Origin: JBGTGG01 sp964398945
GTDB lineage: Bacteria > Bacteroidota > Bacteroidia > Cytophagales > Cyclobacteriaceae
Direction of reading: 5' to 3'
NCBI GenBank assembly: GCA_964398945.1
Contig: CAYNOT010000007.1
Location: forward strand, 152,998 to 216,997
Length of the DNA: 64,000 nucleotides
Shown: in pieces, positions 34,589 to 43,294 of the stretch
How the letters are laid out: each line of letters starts with the position of its first letter
Position numbering within the stretch: position 1 is the stretch's first letter
The notes under the pieces: generated by a model
Told to the model about the DNA's origin: nothing
Database searches by the model: none
Seen by the model: only the letters and a program-made list of their open reading frames with translations
Position numbers and translations under genes: made by a program

Positions 34589-36169
34589 TTATGCGGCAAA
34601 TTTACTTGCCAAATCTGTAGCTACTTTCTTTATGGTTTCAACATCCGCATCTTCAAATTTTCCTTTACGGAAATTGTCAAGCACAGCTGCATGGTTAAGA
34701 CGAATCAGTTCAATGAATTCAAATTGAAACTGCTTCACGCTTTTCACCGGGACTTTGTCCATAAAACCACGGGTCGAGGCCAGGATAATCGCAACCTGTT
34801 CCTCAACAGGAACGGGGGCATATTGATCTTGTTTTAAGATTTCTGTATTCCTGCGACCACGCTCGATGGTAAGCTTCGTTGCAGCATCCAAATCAGAACC
34901 GAACTTCGCAAATGCTTCAAGCTCCCTGAATTGTGCCTGGTCAAGTTTCAACGTACCGGCCACTTTCTTCATCGACTTAATCTGTGCAGCACCTCCCACA
35001 CGTGATACAGAAATACCTACGTTGATCGCAGGACGGATACCTGAGTTGAAAAGGTTGGTCTCCAAAAATATCTGACCATCTGTAATCGAGATTACGTTGG
35101 TTGGAATGTACGCAGATACATCACCCGCTTGTGTTTCAATAATTGGAAGTGCAGTCAATGATCCCCCACCTTTTACTAAATGCTTAATGGAAGGAGGTAA
35201 GTCGTTCATGTTTTTCGCGATCTCATCGTTGTTGATGACTTTCGCGGCACGCTCCAATAAACGGGAGTGCAAATAAAATACATCACCCGGATATGCTTCA
35301 CGTCCCGGGGGTCTTCTCAACAGAAGGGAAACCTCACGGTATGACACGGCTTGCTTTGACAAGTCATCATAAACAACCAATGCTGGTCTTCCTGTATCGC
35401 GGAAGAATTCACCGATAGCTGCACCTGTAAACGGGGCAAAGAACTGCATCGGGGCAGGATCAGCAGCAGAAGCAGAAACAATAACTGTATACGGAAGCGC
35501 GCCAGCTTTTTCCAACGCAGCTGCAACACCGGCAACGGTAGATGCTTTTTGTCCGATGGCTACATAAATACAATATACCGGCTCTCCTTTATCGTAAAAT
35601 TCTTTTTGATTGATAATGGTATCGATCACCACGGCAGTCTTACCTGTCTGGCGGTCACCAATTACCAACTCGCGTTGACCACGACCGATTGGGATCATCG
35701 AGTCAATTGCAGTGATACCGGTTTGCAATGGTTCACTTACCGGCTGGCGGAAAATTACCCCGGGGGCTTTACGCTCCAATGGCATTTCATATAATTCTCC
35801 GGTAAGCGGTCCTTTACCATCAATCGGATTGGCCAGTGTATCAACAACACGACCGAGCACACCATCACCCACGTTGATCGCGGCAATTTTTCCGGTGCGT
35901 TTTACTGTATCGCCTTCACGAATACCTTTTGACTCGCCCAATAATACGGCCCCAACGTTGTCCTCTTCGAGGTTCAACACAAGTGCTTTCAATCCGTTTT
36001 CGAACTCAAGCAATTCCCCAGACTGGGCGTTCATGAGTCCATAAATACGCGCCACACCGTCACCTACGGTAAGGACGGTACCAACCTCTTCTAATTCCGC
36101 ATCGGTACGCGCGCCTGATAATTGTTCACGTAAAATTGATGATACTTCTTCTGGTCTAATCTCTGCCAT
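34589..36169 (-). CDS. atpA: ATP synthase alpha subunit
   Basis: A 526-residue F1 subunit with the non-catalytic nucleotide site: Walker A GDRQTGKTAV near residue 170, and the signature PAINVGISVSRVGGAAQ. ALVVYDDLSKQAVSYREVSL carries the Walker B region and LRRPPGREAYPGDVFYLHSR the alpha/beta family motif. Length is normal. It lies 45 bases after atpH and 12 before atpG. Confidence 0.98.
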   Translation of the reverse strand: MAEIRPEEVSSILREQLSGARTDAELEEVGTVLTVGDGVARIYGLMNAQSGELLEFENGLKALVLNLEEDNVGAVLLGESKGIREGDTVKRTGKIAAINVGDGVLGRVVDTLANPIDGKGPLTGELYEMPLERKAPGVIFRQPVSEPLQTGITAIDSMIPIGRGQRELVIGDRQTGKTAVVIDTIINQKEFYDKGEPVYCIYVAIGQKASTVAGVAAALEKAGALPYTVIVSASAADPAPMQFFAPFTGAAIGEFFRDTGRPALVVYDDLSKQAVSYREVSLLLRRPPGREAYPGDVFYLHSRLLERAAKVINNDEIAKNMNDLPPSIKHLVKGGGSLTALPIIETQAGDVSAYIPTNVISITDGQIFLETNLFNSGIRPAINVGISVSRVGGAAQIKSMKKVAGTLKLDQAQFRELEAFAKFGSDLDAATKLTIERGRRNTEILKQDQYAPVPVEEQVAIILASTRGFMDKVPVKSVKQFQFEFIELIRLNHAAVLDNFRKGKFEDADVETIKKVATDLASKFAA

Positions 36170-36214
36170 TTCTTTATGGTATTCGTTCTTAAATCTTTAA
36201 CTATCGCAATGCGA

Positions 36215-36766
36215 TTAAAATTCTTTTATGTAGGGGTTGTGGCTGAACTTGATTTTCAACGCGTTCAACTTGTTCTTCAATGAAGCATCTATTTGTTGAT
36301 CGCCCACTTTCAATACAAACCCACCGATCATCTCCGGATCAACTTTTTCCTGTAGCTCTAATTGAGTTTTGTCGCTCACTTTCTTCGCAATGGCCTCAAT
36401 TTCGCTACGCAATTCTTTATCCATAGGAACGGCTGTTGTAACGGTTGCCTCTCCAATTCCTTTGTACGCATTGTACGCATGGTGAAATTCAGACGCGATG
36501 GCCGGTAAAATTGGCTCTCTGTTCTTTCGGGTAATGATATCAAAGATTGCAAGGGTCAACGCATTCACTTTCCCTTGAAATATACTTTTTAAAACATCAT
36601 TTTTCTTATCATGCTTAATAACCGGACTGCGTAGCATTAGCTTAAAGTCCCTGTTCTCTTCAACTACTTTTGTGAACAACTGCATATCGGCATGCACTTG
36701 ATCCAGGGCACCTTTTTCAACAGCCAATCCTAAGAGGGACTTTACGTATCGTGAAGCTACTGCCAC
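36215..36766 (-). CDS. atpH: ATP synthase delta subunit
   Basis: A 183-residue peripheral stalk subunit. The start ASRYVKSLLGLAVEKGAL and the C-terminal DPEMIGGFVLKVGDQQIDAS, LKNKLNALK are the standard OSCP/delta signatures. It overlaps nothing but starts 2 bases after atpF. It connects the F1 head to the b-subunit stalk. Confidence 0.95.
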   Translation of the reverse strand: MAVASRYVKSLLGLAVEKGALDQVHADMQLFTKVVEENRDFKLMLRSPVIKHDKKNDVLKSIFQGKVNALTLAIFDIITRKNREPILPAIASEFHHAYNAYKGIGEATVTTAVPMDKELRSEIEAIAKKVSDKTQLELQEKVDPEMIGGFVLKVGDQQIDASLKNKLNALKIKFSHNPYIKEF

Positions 36767-36768
36767 TA

Positions 36769-37263
36769 TTAGTTGAGTTTTAATTCATTAATGAATCCTT
36801 CAACAAGATCTTTTTGTGCTTTATCTCCGGATAAGTTTTTCTTCATCAATTTTTCAGCAACTTCTAGTGAGAACATGGCCACTTGAACGCGAACCTCTTT
36901 CAATGCCGCTTGCTTTTCAATATTAATGGCAACACGGGCTTCATCCACAATTTTATCTGCTGCTTGTTTAGCTTCCACTTGTGCTTCATCCTTCAGCTTA
37001 TTGGCAGCTTCACGGGCTTGACGTAAAATAATATCACGTTCTTCACGGGCAGCCTTTAATAAGTTTTCATTTTCAGATTGTAGTAGCGCCATTTCCTGGC
37101 GTGCCTTATCGGCAGAATCCAATGCATATTGTATTGTGTCTTCACGCTCTTTCAACGATTGGATAATGGGCTTCCAGGCCAACTTGGCCAAAAGTAAAAA
37201 CAGCAACACAAAGATGATGAGTGCCCAAAGAATGAGTCCGGTGCCCGGGGTAAGAAGTTCCAT
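36769..37263 (-). CDS. atpF: ATP synthase b subunit
   Basis: A 164-residue stalk subunit: one N-terminal membrane helix (PGTGLILWALIIFVLLFLLL) followed by the conserved AKLAWKPIIQSLKEREDTIQ and a long charged helix to the end. Length is standard. An intrinsic terminator-like hairpin lies between atpE and this gene, so its expression may be lower than that of atpE. Confidence 0.96.
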   Translation of the reverse strand: MELLTPGTGLILWALIIFVLLFLLLAKLAWKPIIQSLKEREDTIQYALDSADKARQEMALLQSENENLLKAAREERDIILRQAREAANKLKDEAQVEAKQAADKIVDEARVAINIEKQAALKEVRVQVAMFSLEVAEKLMKKNLSGDKAQKDLVEGFINELKLN

Positions 37264-37300
37264 AGTAGTTACTTAAATATTTTAACCTTCTTCTTAAATC

Positions 37301-37343
37301 AAAAAAAGAAACTTGCCCAGGCCAAACGCCCAAGGCAAGTTTC
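37301..37343 (-). terminator. Intra-operon intrinsic terminator after atpE
   Basis: On the minus strand GAAACTTGCC (37343-37334) pairs perfectly with GGCAAGTTTC (37317-37308), followed by seven T (37307-37301). It starts 8 bases past the atpE stop and ends 37 bases before the atpF start. A ten-base-pair stem with a T-run is a textbook intrinsic terminator, probably only partly effective since atpF-G lie beyond. Confidence 0.85.
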
Positions 37344-37351
37344 CAAGACTT

Positions 37352-37597
37352 TTAAGCTAAAGTCCAAATAAGCAAGCAAATAACGAGTGCGAAAAGAGCC
37401 GCAACTTCGATAAGTGCCGCAATGATAAGCATTGCACCTTGAATCTTTCCAGCGGCTTCTGGCTGACGCGCCATACCTTCCATTGCAGATCCACCAATTT
37501 TACCGATTCCAATTCCTGCGCCAATTGCAGCAAGACCAGCACCGATACCAGCGCCCATGATTGCGTAACTAATGTCTAATAAAAGAGCAAACAACAT
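37352..37597 (-). CDS. atpE: ATP synthase c subunit
   Basis: An 81-residue two-helix rotor-ring proteolipid. Helix 1 has the glycine-rich packing motif (GAGIGAGLAAIGAGIGIG), the polar loop is EGMARQPEAAGKIQ, and helix 2 carries the essential carboxylate Glu64 in AALIEVAALFAL. The helix 1 Gln and the helix 2 Ser/Thr ligands of sodium-binding c-rings are not visible, so proton coupling is more likely. It is followed by a strong terminator hairpin. Confidence 0.97.
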   Translation of the reverse strand: MLFALLLDISYAIMGAGIGAGLAAIGAGIGIGKIGGSAMEGMARQPEAAGKIQGAMLIIAALIEVAALFALVICLLIWTLA

Positions 37598-37630
37598 AAT
37601 TTATTTATTTAAGTTAAAAGGTTTCAAATT

Positions 37631-38656
37631 TTAATGATGGTCATCGGCTATCGCCATCCCAATATATAAAGCCGAAAACAATGTAAATACATACGCTTGG
37701 ATTCCAGCTACCAGTATCTCAATTAAACTGATAAACAATACAAGTATCGTTGATCCAAATCCTACCCAGATACTGCTGAAGATAAATGTCAAACATATCA
37801 AGCTTAGTATCACAATATGGCCTGCTGTAATCGCTACAAACAAACGAATCATCAAGGAGATGGGCTTGGTGAAAATACCAATAATCTCTACCGGCAAGAT
37901 TACAATACGCAATAGTATCGGCACACCCGGTGTCCAAAAGATGTGACCCCAGTATTGTTTATTTCCACTAAAGTTGGTGATCAAAAATGTTAGGATTGCC
38001 AACGTCATTGTCACCGCAATATTTCCCGACATGTTTCCTGCTCCCGGAAGCAACCCTAAAAGATTACCAAAAAGGATAAAGAAGAACAAGGTTAGTAAGT
38101 AGGGTAGAAACTTTGACGTATGGTGACCAATATTTGGTTTTACCACTTCATCACGAACAAATAAAATGATGGGCTCAAAAAAGGATTGCAATCCTTTTGG
38201 TGCTTTGCCTTCATTTTTCTTAAAACTTTTCGCAACGGTAGTGAAAATCAAAAGCATCAGTATTGCATCAATCAAAAGCATCGCCACATTCTTGGTGATG
38301 GACAAATCCAAAACAGTTTTATCCGTTCCTGCTAAGTAAATATGATTGTGTTTTAATTCGTAGCCACTGTAGGGAACTGAATTGTGATGTTCATCATAAA
38401 AATTCTTGGAAGAGAAAACGTCCAATCCTTTTTCAGAAGAATAAACAATTACAGGAAGGTAAAGTGTACCGTAATGACCATCAAAAAAATGCCAGATGTG
38501 GTCATCCAAAACGTGGTGTAAAATAATCTCCCTTATACTTGGTTCGGCCTTGGCAACCCCGCCTTCAGACGCAACCGATGCAGATGAAATTCCGATGCAA
38601 AACAGGAGCGTTAATGCGGTAAAAAAATGCTTGAAATTGTTCGAAAAAACGCTCAT
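37631..38656 (-). CDS. atpB: ATP synthase a subunit
   Basis: A 341-residue proton channel subunit. It has a signal-like N-terminus (FFTALTLLFCIGISSASVAS) and a periplasmic extension of about 100 residues containing HHVLDDHIWHFFDGHYGTLY, as usual for Bacteroidota, before the membrane helices. The essential Arg is in PISLMIRLFVAITAGHIVIL. It lies 34 bases before atpE. Confidence 0.95.
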   Translation of the reverse strand: MSVFSNNFKHFFTALTLLFCIGISSASVASEGGVAKAEPSIREIILHHVLDDHIWHFFDGHYGTLYLPVIVYSSEKGLDVFSSKNFYDEHHNSVPYSGYELKHNHIYLAGTDKTVLDLSITKNVAMLLIDAILMLLIFTTVAKSFKKNEGKAPKGLQSFFEPIILFVRDEVVKPNIGHHTSKFLPYLLTLFFFILFGNLLGLLPGAGNMSGNIAVTMTLAILTFLITNFSGNKQYWGHIFWTPGVPILLRIVILPVEIIGIFTKPISLMIRLFVAITAGHIVILSLICLTFIFSSIWVGFGSTILVLFISLIEILVAGIQAYVFTLFSALYIGMAIADDHH

Positions 38657-38744
38657 TTAAGGCTTTTTTTGGGGTTCTGGAAATCCGACCGCAAAGGTAT
38701 AAATTAAACATCCAGAAAAAAATGTTTTGAATAAATTCTGACCC

Positions 38745-39122
38745 CTATTCAGGCCCGTTTTGCCTTTCGGTTTTTCGGTACAAAAAAAGCACTTCCACCC
38801 CTGTGAAAATAAGATAGGTAATTATAAAAAAAGCAATATTCCCTTTGGCTCCAGCTTTGTCCAACAGAATAATCGTGACCACAAAAGCCCCAAAAGCCAA
38901 AAGCTTCAAGGCCATCATAAAAAGATACATTCTGACAAATAATTCCGGGGAGGTTATCCGGTTTAAATAGCGGAAGTTGATCAGTGTTCCGATCAACAGA
39001 AATATCAAGATCTCAGCCGTTAACGTTGGGAATCCGGAAATCCATACTTGGCGTTGGGCTAGATATAAGCCCGCCAGAAGCACAACTGTGACCCCGGCAA
39101 GCGCAACTGAAATCCTAATCAT
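38745..39122 (-). CDS. Small membrane protein of the ATP synthase operon (AtpI-like position)
   Basis: A 125-residue protein with four predicted membrane helices (ISVALAGVTVVLLAGLYLAQ; LTAEILIFLLIGTLINFRYL; MYLFMMALKLLAFGAFVVTI; IAFFIITYLIFTGVEVLFLY) and a charged C-terminus. The ATG at 39122 overlaps the end of atpZ, so a longer frame from 39224 is not needed. By size, topology and position between atpZ and atpB it corresponds to the second small protein of Bacteroidota atp operons, thought to help rotor assembly or ion supply. Sequence alone does not name it. Confidence 0.75.
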   Translation of the reverse strand: MIRISVALAGVTVVLLAGLYLAQRQVWISGFPTLTAEILIFLLIGTLINFRYLNRITSPELFVRMYLFMMALKLLAFGAFVVTIILLDKAGAKGNIAFFIITYLIFTGVEVLFLYRKTERQNGPE

Positions 39123-39348
39123 CTTTTGAAATCGTCTTGTAAATGCGGTATATGCTTGCCCCAAAAGCAGCAAATCCAAAAACCAACATAAATACCGGGA
39201 ATTTAAAAGCCAGGTATCCATCAAGGAGATATCCTACCCATCCGGCTATGCCAAGGGTTATCAGCAGCTGGATCCCCAAGCCACTATATTTTAGATACGG
39301 ATTATACTGATTTAGCTTCTTGTGAGAGGGGTCTTGATTGGAGTCCAT
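39115..39348 (-). CDS. AtpZ/AtpI-family ATP synthase assembly protein
   Basis: A 77-residue protein with two hydrophobic segments forming a hairpin (YSGLGIQLLITLGIAGWVGY and FPVFMLVFGFAAFGASIYRI) separated by LLDGYLAFK, the usual AtpZ pattern (GxxLxxGxxDxxF-like). Likely an assembly or ion-supply factor for the c-ring. It overlaps the end of the bactofilin gene by 47 bases and the start of the next gene by 8. Confidence 0.82.
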   Translation of the reverse strand: MDSNQDPSHKKLNQYNPYLKYSGLGIQLLITLGIAGWVGYLLDGYLAFKFPVFMLVFGFAAFGASIYRIYKTISKDD

Positions 39349-39733
39349 TCTCGCCCAATTTTATTTCTTTGATCGTAGCCCCCATTTTGCAAGCACCATT
39401 GAAAACAGCTCCTGGTTCTACCACCATTTTGCCCGTTGAGATGTCTCCGTTGATTACCGCGGTGGCTTTCAACACGAGTAGTTCGGCTACTTCAATTTTA
39501 CCTTTTACTTCCCCCTCAATATCTGCGTTTTGCGCAATGATGTTACCATCTACCTGGCTGGAGTGCCCTAAAGCGACTTTGGATTTTGATTTCACATCGC
39601 CTTTGATTTTTCCTTCAATACGGATATTGCCGTATGTTTCGATACTGCCTTCTAAATAAGTGCCTTTACCGATTGTGTTTGTGGAGTTGCTAATTTCATC
39701 CGCAACACGTTTTTGTTCTTTCGAAGTAAACAT
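39302..39733 (-). CDS. Bactofilin
   Basis: A 143-residue polymer-forming cytoskeletal protein. The central part is a right-handed beta-helix of short repeats (YLEGSIETYGNIRIEGKIKG, KVALGHSSQVDGNIIAQNAD, EGEVKGKIEVAELLVLKATA), flanked by unstructured tails, as in DUF583. Bactofilins scaffold envelope enzymes; here the gene directly follows an M23 peptidase gene (12 bases), a pairing also known from other phyla, where the peptidase acts on the wall at bactofilin-marked places. Confidence 0.92.
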   Translation of the reverse strand: MFTSKEQKRVADEISNSTNTIGKGTYLEGSIETYGNIRIEGKIKGDVKSKSKVALGHSSQVDGNIIAQNADIEGEVKGKIEVAELLVLKATAVINGDISTGKMVVEPGAVFNGACKMGATIKEIKLGENGLQSRPLSQEAKSV

Positions 39734-39745
39734 GACATTTCGATT

Positions 39746-40639
39746 TTAAAAAGTAACAAATTCTTCGGGATTAAGCGAGTTGCCATTGTACCACAATTCA
39801 AAGTGAAGATGTGGTCCGTCAGTCATTTCCCCGCTGTTGCCAACTATAGCGATTATTTCTCCTGCGTTTACAAAGGTACCAACTTTTTTCAACAGTTCCG
39901 CATTGTGCTTATAAACCGAAATGATGTTGCCCCGGTGTTGGATTGCAATTACATACCCTGAGTCTTGTGTCCAGGAAGCAAGTATTACGGTTCCATCCGC
40001 GATGCATTTAATGGGTTCGTTTGTCTTCGCAACAATGTCCACTCCAAAATGCCCTTTCTTTACATCATAGTGATCGGAAACAAAACCACCAATGGGTGAA
40101 AAGAAAAAAGTTTCCTGAAGTGCACGATAATTATTTCCGGTCATCGAAATCAAAGACAAGTCAGAGCGTTCAAAATCTTTACGAAAGGTAGAGTCCTCCG
40201 GTGCGAGCTGCAATCCATTGGGGTTGTTGATTAGTTCACCCTGCTCGATAAATGCCTCCGTGGGATCATTAAAGTTTGTGGTGTCACCACTTAAAACACG
40301 TTGGAAATTCTGAATGAATTTATCTTTCCGTTCAACTTCCAACGCAAGTGAATCAACACGCAGTGCAAGCCCATACAGTTGACGATTGTTTTCAAGTTGT
40401 GCGTGCCGGGGATCAAACCATTTGGCCAAAATCGTTTTCACTAAAAAAAGGCTGATCACCATGGTGACGCAAAACAACACCACACTTGTTAATATAATTT
40501 TTGAGTAGGTAAACCCAACGCTGGTTTTTTCCGACAGATTCTCCTCGTTGCGGATAATCAATTGATATCGGGTGGTGAGCCAACTGGATAATGTCTTTTT
40601 AGGTCGCAAGTTTTTTTTCTCAAAATTAGAGATTCTCAT
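39746..40639 (-). CDS. M23-family membrane-anchored peptidoglycan peptidase
   Basis: A 297-residue LytM-type metallopeptidase. A cytoplasmic basic start (KKNLRPKKTLSSWLTTRYQL) is followed by a membrane helix (ILTSVVLFCVTMVISLFLVK), a coiled-coil-like stretch (NRQLYGLALRVDSLALEVER), and the C-terminal M23 domain. The zinc ligands are HFGVD (about His197, Asp201) and HLHFE (second His about 278); the upstream His of the HxH pair is about 276. The active site is complete. First gene of the bactofilin-ATP synthase cluster. Confidence 0.9.
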   Translation of the reverse strand: MRISNFEKKNLRPKKTLSSWLTTRYQLIIRNEENLSEKTSVGFTYSKIILTSVVLFCVTMVISLFLVKTILAKWFDPRHAQLENNRQLYGLALRVDSLALEVERKDKFIQNFQRVLSGDTTNFNDPTEAFIEQGELINNPNGLQLAPEDSTFRKDFERSDLSLISMTGNNYRALQETFFFSPIGGFVSDHYDVKKGHFGVDIVAKTNEPIKCIADGTVILASWTQDSGYVIAIQHRGNIISVYKHNAELLKKVGTFVNAGEIIAIVGNSGEMTDGPHLHFELWYNGNSLNPEEFVTF

Positions 40640-40738
40640 TCATATAAATATAGAATGTGTGATTTTTACGTTTTGTATGAGGTTTGAATGGCTGGCATTT
40701 TTGTTTTTAGTAGCTTGTAGCCTATTTCCGTTACGATT

Positions 40739-43294
40739 TTGAAGAAGGCCTGGATATATTGTTTTCAATTATTGCTCATTGCAATTGCATGTTCCCCACA
40801 AAAAAATACGTGGACGAGCCGTGCATATAATGATGTAACGGCCCATTACAATGCATATTATTATGCACTGGAAGAAGTTTCCAAAATTGAAGCGGCAATC
40901 AGAAGCAATTGGACTGATGACTACAATTCCATTCTGATGATCTTTCCTTCTTTTGATTCAACCCTTGCAAACACGTATGAGGCTGAAACGGAAGAGGCCA
41001 TTAAAATGGCATCGCTCGCGATCCAAAATCACGGCAACAGCCGGTGGGTTGATGATAGCTATATCCTGGTGGGAAAAGCAAGGCTGTATAGTTTGGATTG
41101 GGGCAATGCTATCCAAACATTTAAATATGTCAACAATATTGGCAAAGACAAGGATGCAAAACACCAGGCAATTATCAACCTGATCCGCACCTTTACAGAG
41201 CATGAAGAGTTTAACAACGCGTTGGCTGCAATTGATTTTTTGAAAAAAGAAAATTTGTCCAAACAAAACAAGAAAAGGCTATATCTGGAAATGGCTTATT
41301 ATTATCAAATTCGGAAAGACTATAATAATATGATTGTCAATCTTTCCAATGCAAGCCCATTGCTGGAGAAGAAGGATCGGAGGGGCAGGATTTATTTTAT
41401 TATCGGCCAGGTGTACCAAGAGCTTGGTTTCGAATCTGAAGCTTACAATTTTTATAGAAAATGCCTCGCCACCAATCCGGAGTATGAAGTGGATTTCTAT
41501 GCCCGCCTTTATATGGCACAGGTTGCCGAAATCTCCCGGTCCAAAAGCCTTTCAACTGCGCGAAAGTCTTTTCGTAAACTTTTAAAAGATAGCAAGAACA
41601 AAGATTTCAAAGACAAAATCTATTACGAATTGGGAATATTTGAGCTAAAGCAAAAAAACCTAAACGAAGCAATTGAAAGTTTCAACCTCTCTTTACGCGC
41701 TGGCAACAACCAGCGCGTAAAAGGCGAAGCTTACTTAAGGCTTGGTGAATTGTATTATGATACATTAAAACAATTTGAACTTTCCCAATCCTATTACGAC
41801 AGTGCTATCCGGTCGTTGCCCACCACCTACGAAAATTATCTTGGTATTAAAGACCGAAGCGAAATCCTAAATGAATTTGTTTTGAATCTAAAAACAATTG
41901 AGTGGCAAGACAGCCTGCTTTCCCTTGCGTCATTGGACACCGCAGCCTTACGAAAAAAAATAGTGGCATCCATCGATGAAAAGAAAAGATTGGAAGCGGC
42001 CGCACAAGGTAAAAAGAAGAAAAACAATCGGATTGTTATCAACTCCGCTTCAAGCACTTTGTTTTCAGCTTCCGCAGTAACCTCCGACTGGTATTTTGGA
42101 AACCCCTCTGCGGTGGCTATGGGAGAGACCGAATTTAAGCGGCTCTGGGGCGACCGGCCCCTGGAAGACGATTGGAGGCGTTCTCAAAAATTGTCGGCAC
42201 CATCGCTCCAGACCGATAACACCATTGCCTCAACCGACAACGGGGATGCACCCGAAGAAAAAGTAGAGGTTGATCCGGTTGAAGAAGCGTTTGCCTCCCT
42301 CGACAAAGAAATACCACGAACAGAAGAAGCTCGGGAAATCAGTCTTAAAAAAATAGAAGACGCCTATTATGCATTGGGCGACATCTATTATTTTAAGTTG
42401 TTGGAAAAAGGGAATGCATTGTCTTCTTTCGAAACATTGCTAGAGCGTTTCCCCAATACAGAACATGAGCCGGATGTATTGTACAAATTATACCTGATCC
42501 AGAAAGATACGAACCCAGTTGAAGCGCAACGGTACGCATCTTTGTTAAAAAATAAATATCCGGATTCTTCTTATGCAAAAATCCTGATCAACCCCAATTA
42601 TTTGGCCGAGTCAGGAATTGCCATTGAAAAGCAACAAGAGTTGTATCAAAAAGCCTATCATGATTTCGAAAACAATAGGTTTAAAGAAGCGAACGACTTC
42701 CTTGAGCAAGGGTTTGAACTGGGAAAAACACCCTTCACGCCCAACCTTGAACTACTAAAGATTCTTCTCATCGGGAAAACCCAACCCCACGAACTTTATC
42801 GGTCATCACTCAACCAATTTATTGAAACGTATGAGGAAAACGAATTGGCTCCGTATGCAAAAAACCTTCTTGCAGCTTCTGAAAAACTCCAGCAACAAGA
42901 AAAAAACCCATCCATTCAGTATATCAAGGAATTCAATACAACCCATTATTTCATGATTGTTTACGACAAGAAAGAGCGCATAGGGGATGTGGCCTCAAGG
43001 GTACTTGCTCGTTTTAACCAAAATGCCTTTCCCCTATTAAAACTGAAGACCAGCAATCTGGTTTTGGACGAGGACTTTACGCTAACGATGGTGTCGGAAT
43101 TCACAGACCTGGAACAAGCCCGAAACTATTATCAAACTTTTGGCGAAAAGCAGCCAACACTTAACGAATTTGCCAACCATAAATTCTTTACTTTTGTGAT
43201 AACGAAAGATAATTTCGATATCTTTTACAGAACAAAAGCACTGAATGAGTACATCCGATTCTTTGAGCAAAACTATAATTCAAAAAACCAATAA
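40739..43294 (+). CDS. sprE: T9SS/gliding lipoprotein SprE (PorW)
   Basis: An 851-residue tetratricopeptide lipoprotein. The N-terminus from a TTG start (MKKAWIYCFQLLLIAIACS) has a lipobox with Cys18. It is followed by the family motif AYNDVTAHYNAYYYALEEVS and IFPSFDSTLANTYEAE, then TPR repeats (GNSRWVDDSYILVGKARLYS; GFESEAYNFYRKCLATNPEY; AEPDVLYKLYLI-like). SprE/PorW is needed for type IX secretion and gliding; in Porphyromonas it links PorN with Sov-type translocon parts. The C-terminus overlaps the PBP1A start by 50 bases. Confidence 0.88.
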   Translation: MKKAWIYCFQLLLIAIACSPQKNTWTSRAYNDVTAHYNAYYYALEEVSKIEAAIRSNWTDDYNSILMIFPSFDSTLANTYEAETEEAIKMASLAIQNHGNSRWVDDSYILVGKARLYSLDWGNAIQTFKYVNNIGKDKDAKHQAIINLIRTFTEHEEFNNALAAIDFLKKENLSKQNKKRLYLEMAYYYQIRKDYNNMIVNLSNASPLLEKKDRRGRIYFIIGQVYQELGFESEAYNFYRKCLATNPEYEVDFYARLYMAQVAEISRSKSLSTARKSFRKLLKDSKNKDFKDKIYYELGIFELKQKNLNEAIESFNLSLRAGNNQRVKGEAYLRLGELYYDTLKQFELSQSYYDSAIRSLPTTYENYLGIKDRSEILNEFVLNLKTIEWQDSLLSLASLDTAALRKKIVASIDEKKRLEAAAQGKKKKNNRIVINSASSTLFSASAVTSDWYFGNPSAVAMGETEFKRLWGDRPLEDDWRRSQKLSAPSLQTDNTIASTDNGDAPEEKVEVDPVEEAFASLDKEIPRTEEAREISLKKIEDAYYALGDIYYFKLLEKGNALSSFETLLERFPNTEHEPDVLYKLYLIQKDTNPVEAQRYASLLKNKYPDSSYAKILINPNYLAESGIAIEKQQELYQKAYHDFENNRFKEANDFLEQGFELGKTPFTPNLELLKILLIGKTQPHELYRSSLNQFIETYEENELAPYAKNLLAASEKLQQQEKNPSIQYIKEFNTTHYFMIVYDKKERIGDVASRVLARFNQNAFPLLKLKTSNLVLDEDFTLTMVSEFTDLEQARNYYQTFGEKQPTLNEFANHKFFTFVITKDNFDIFYRTKALNEYIRFFEQNYNSKNQ

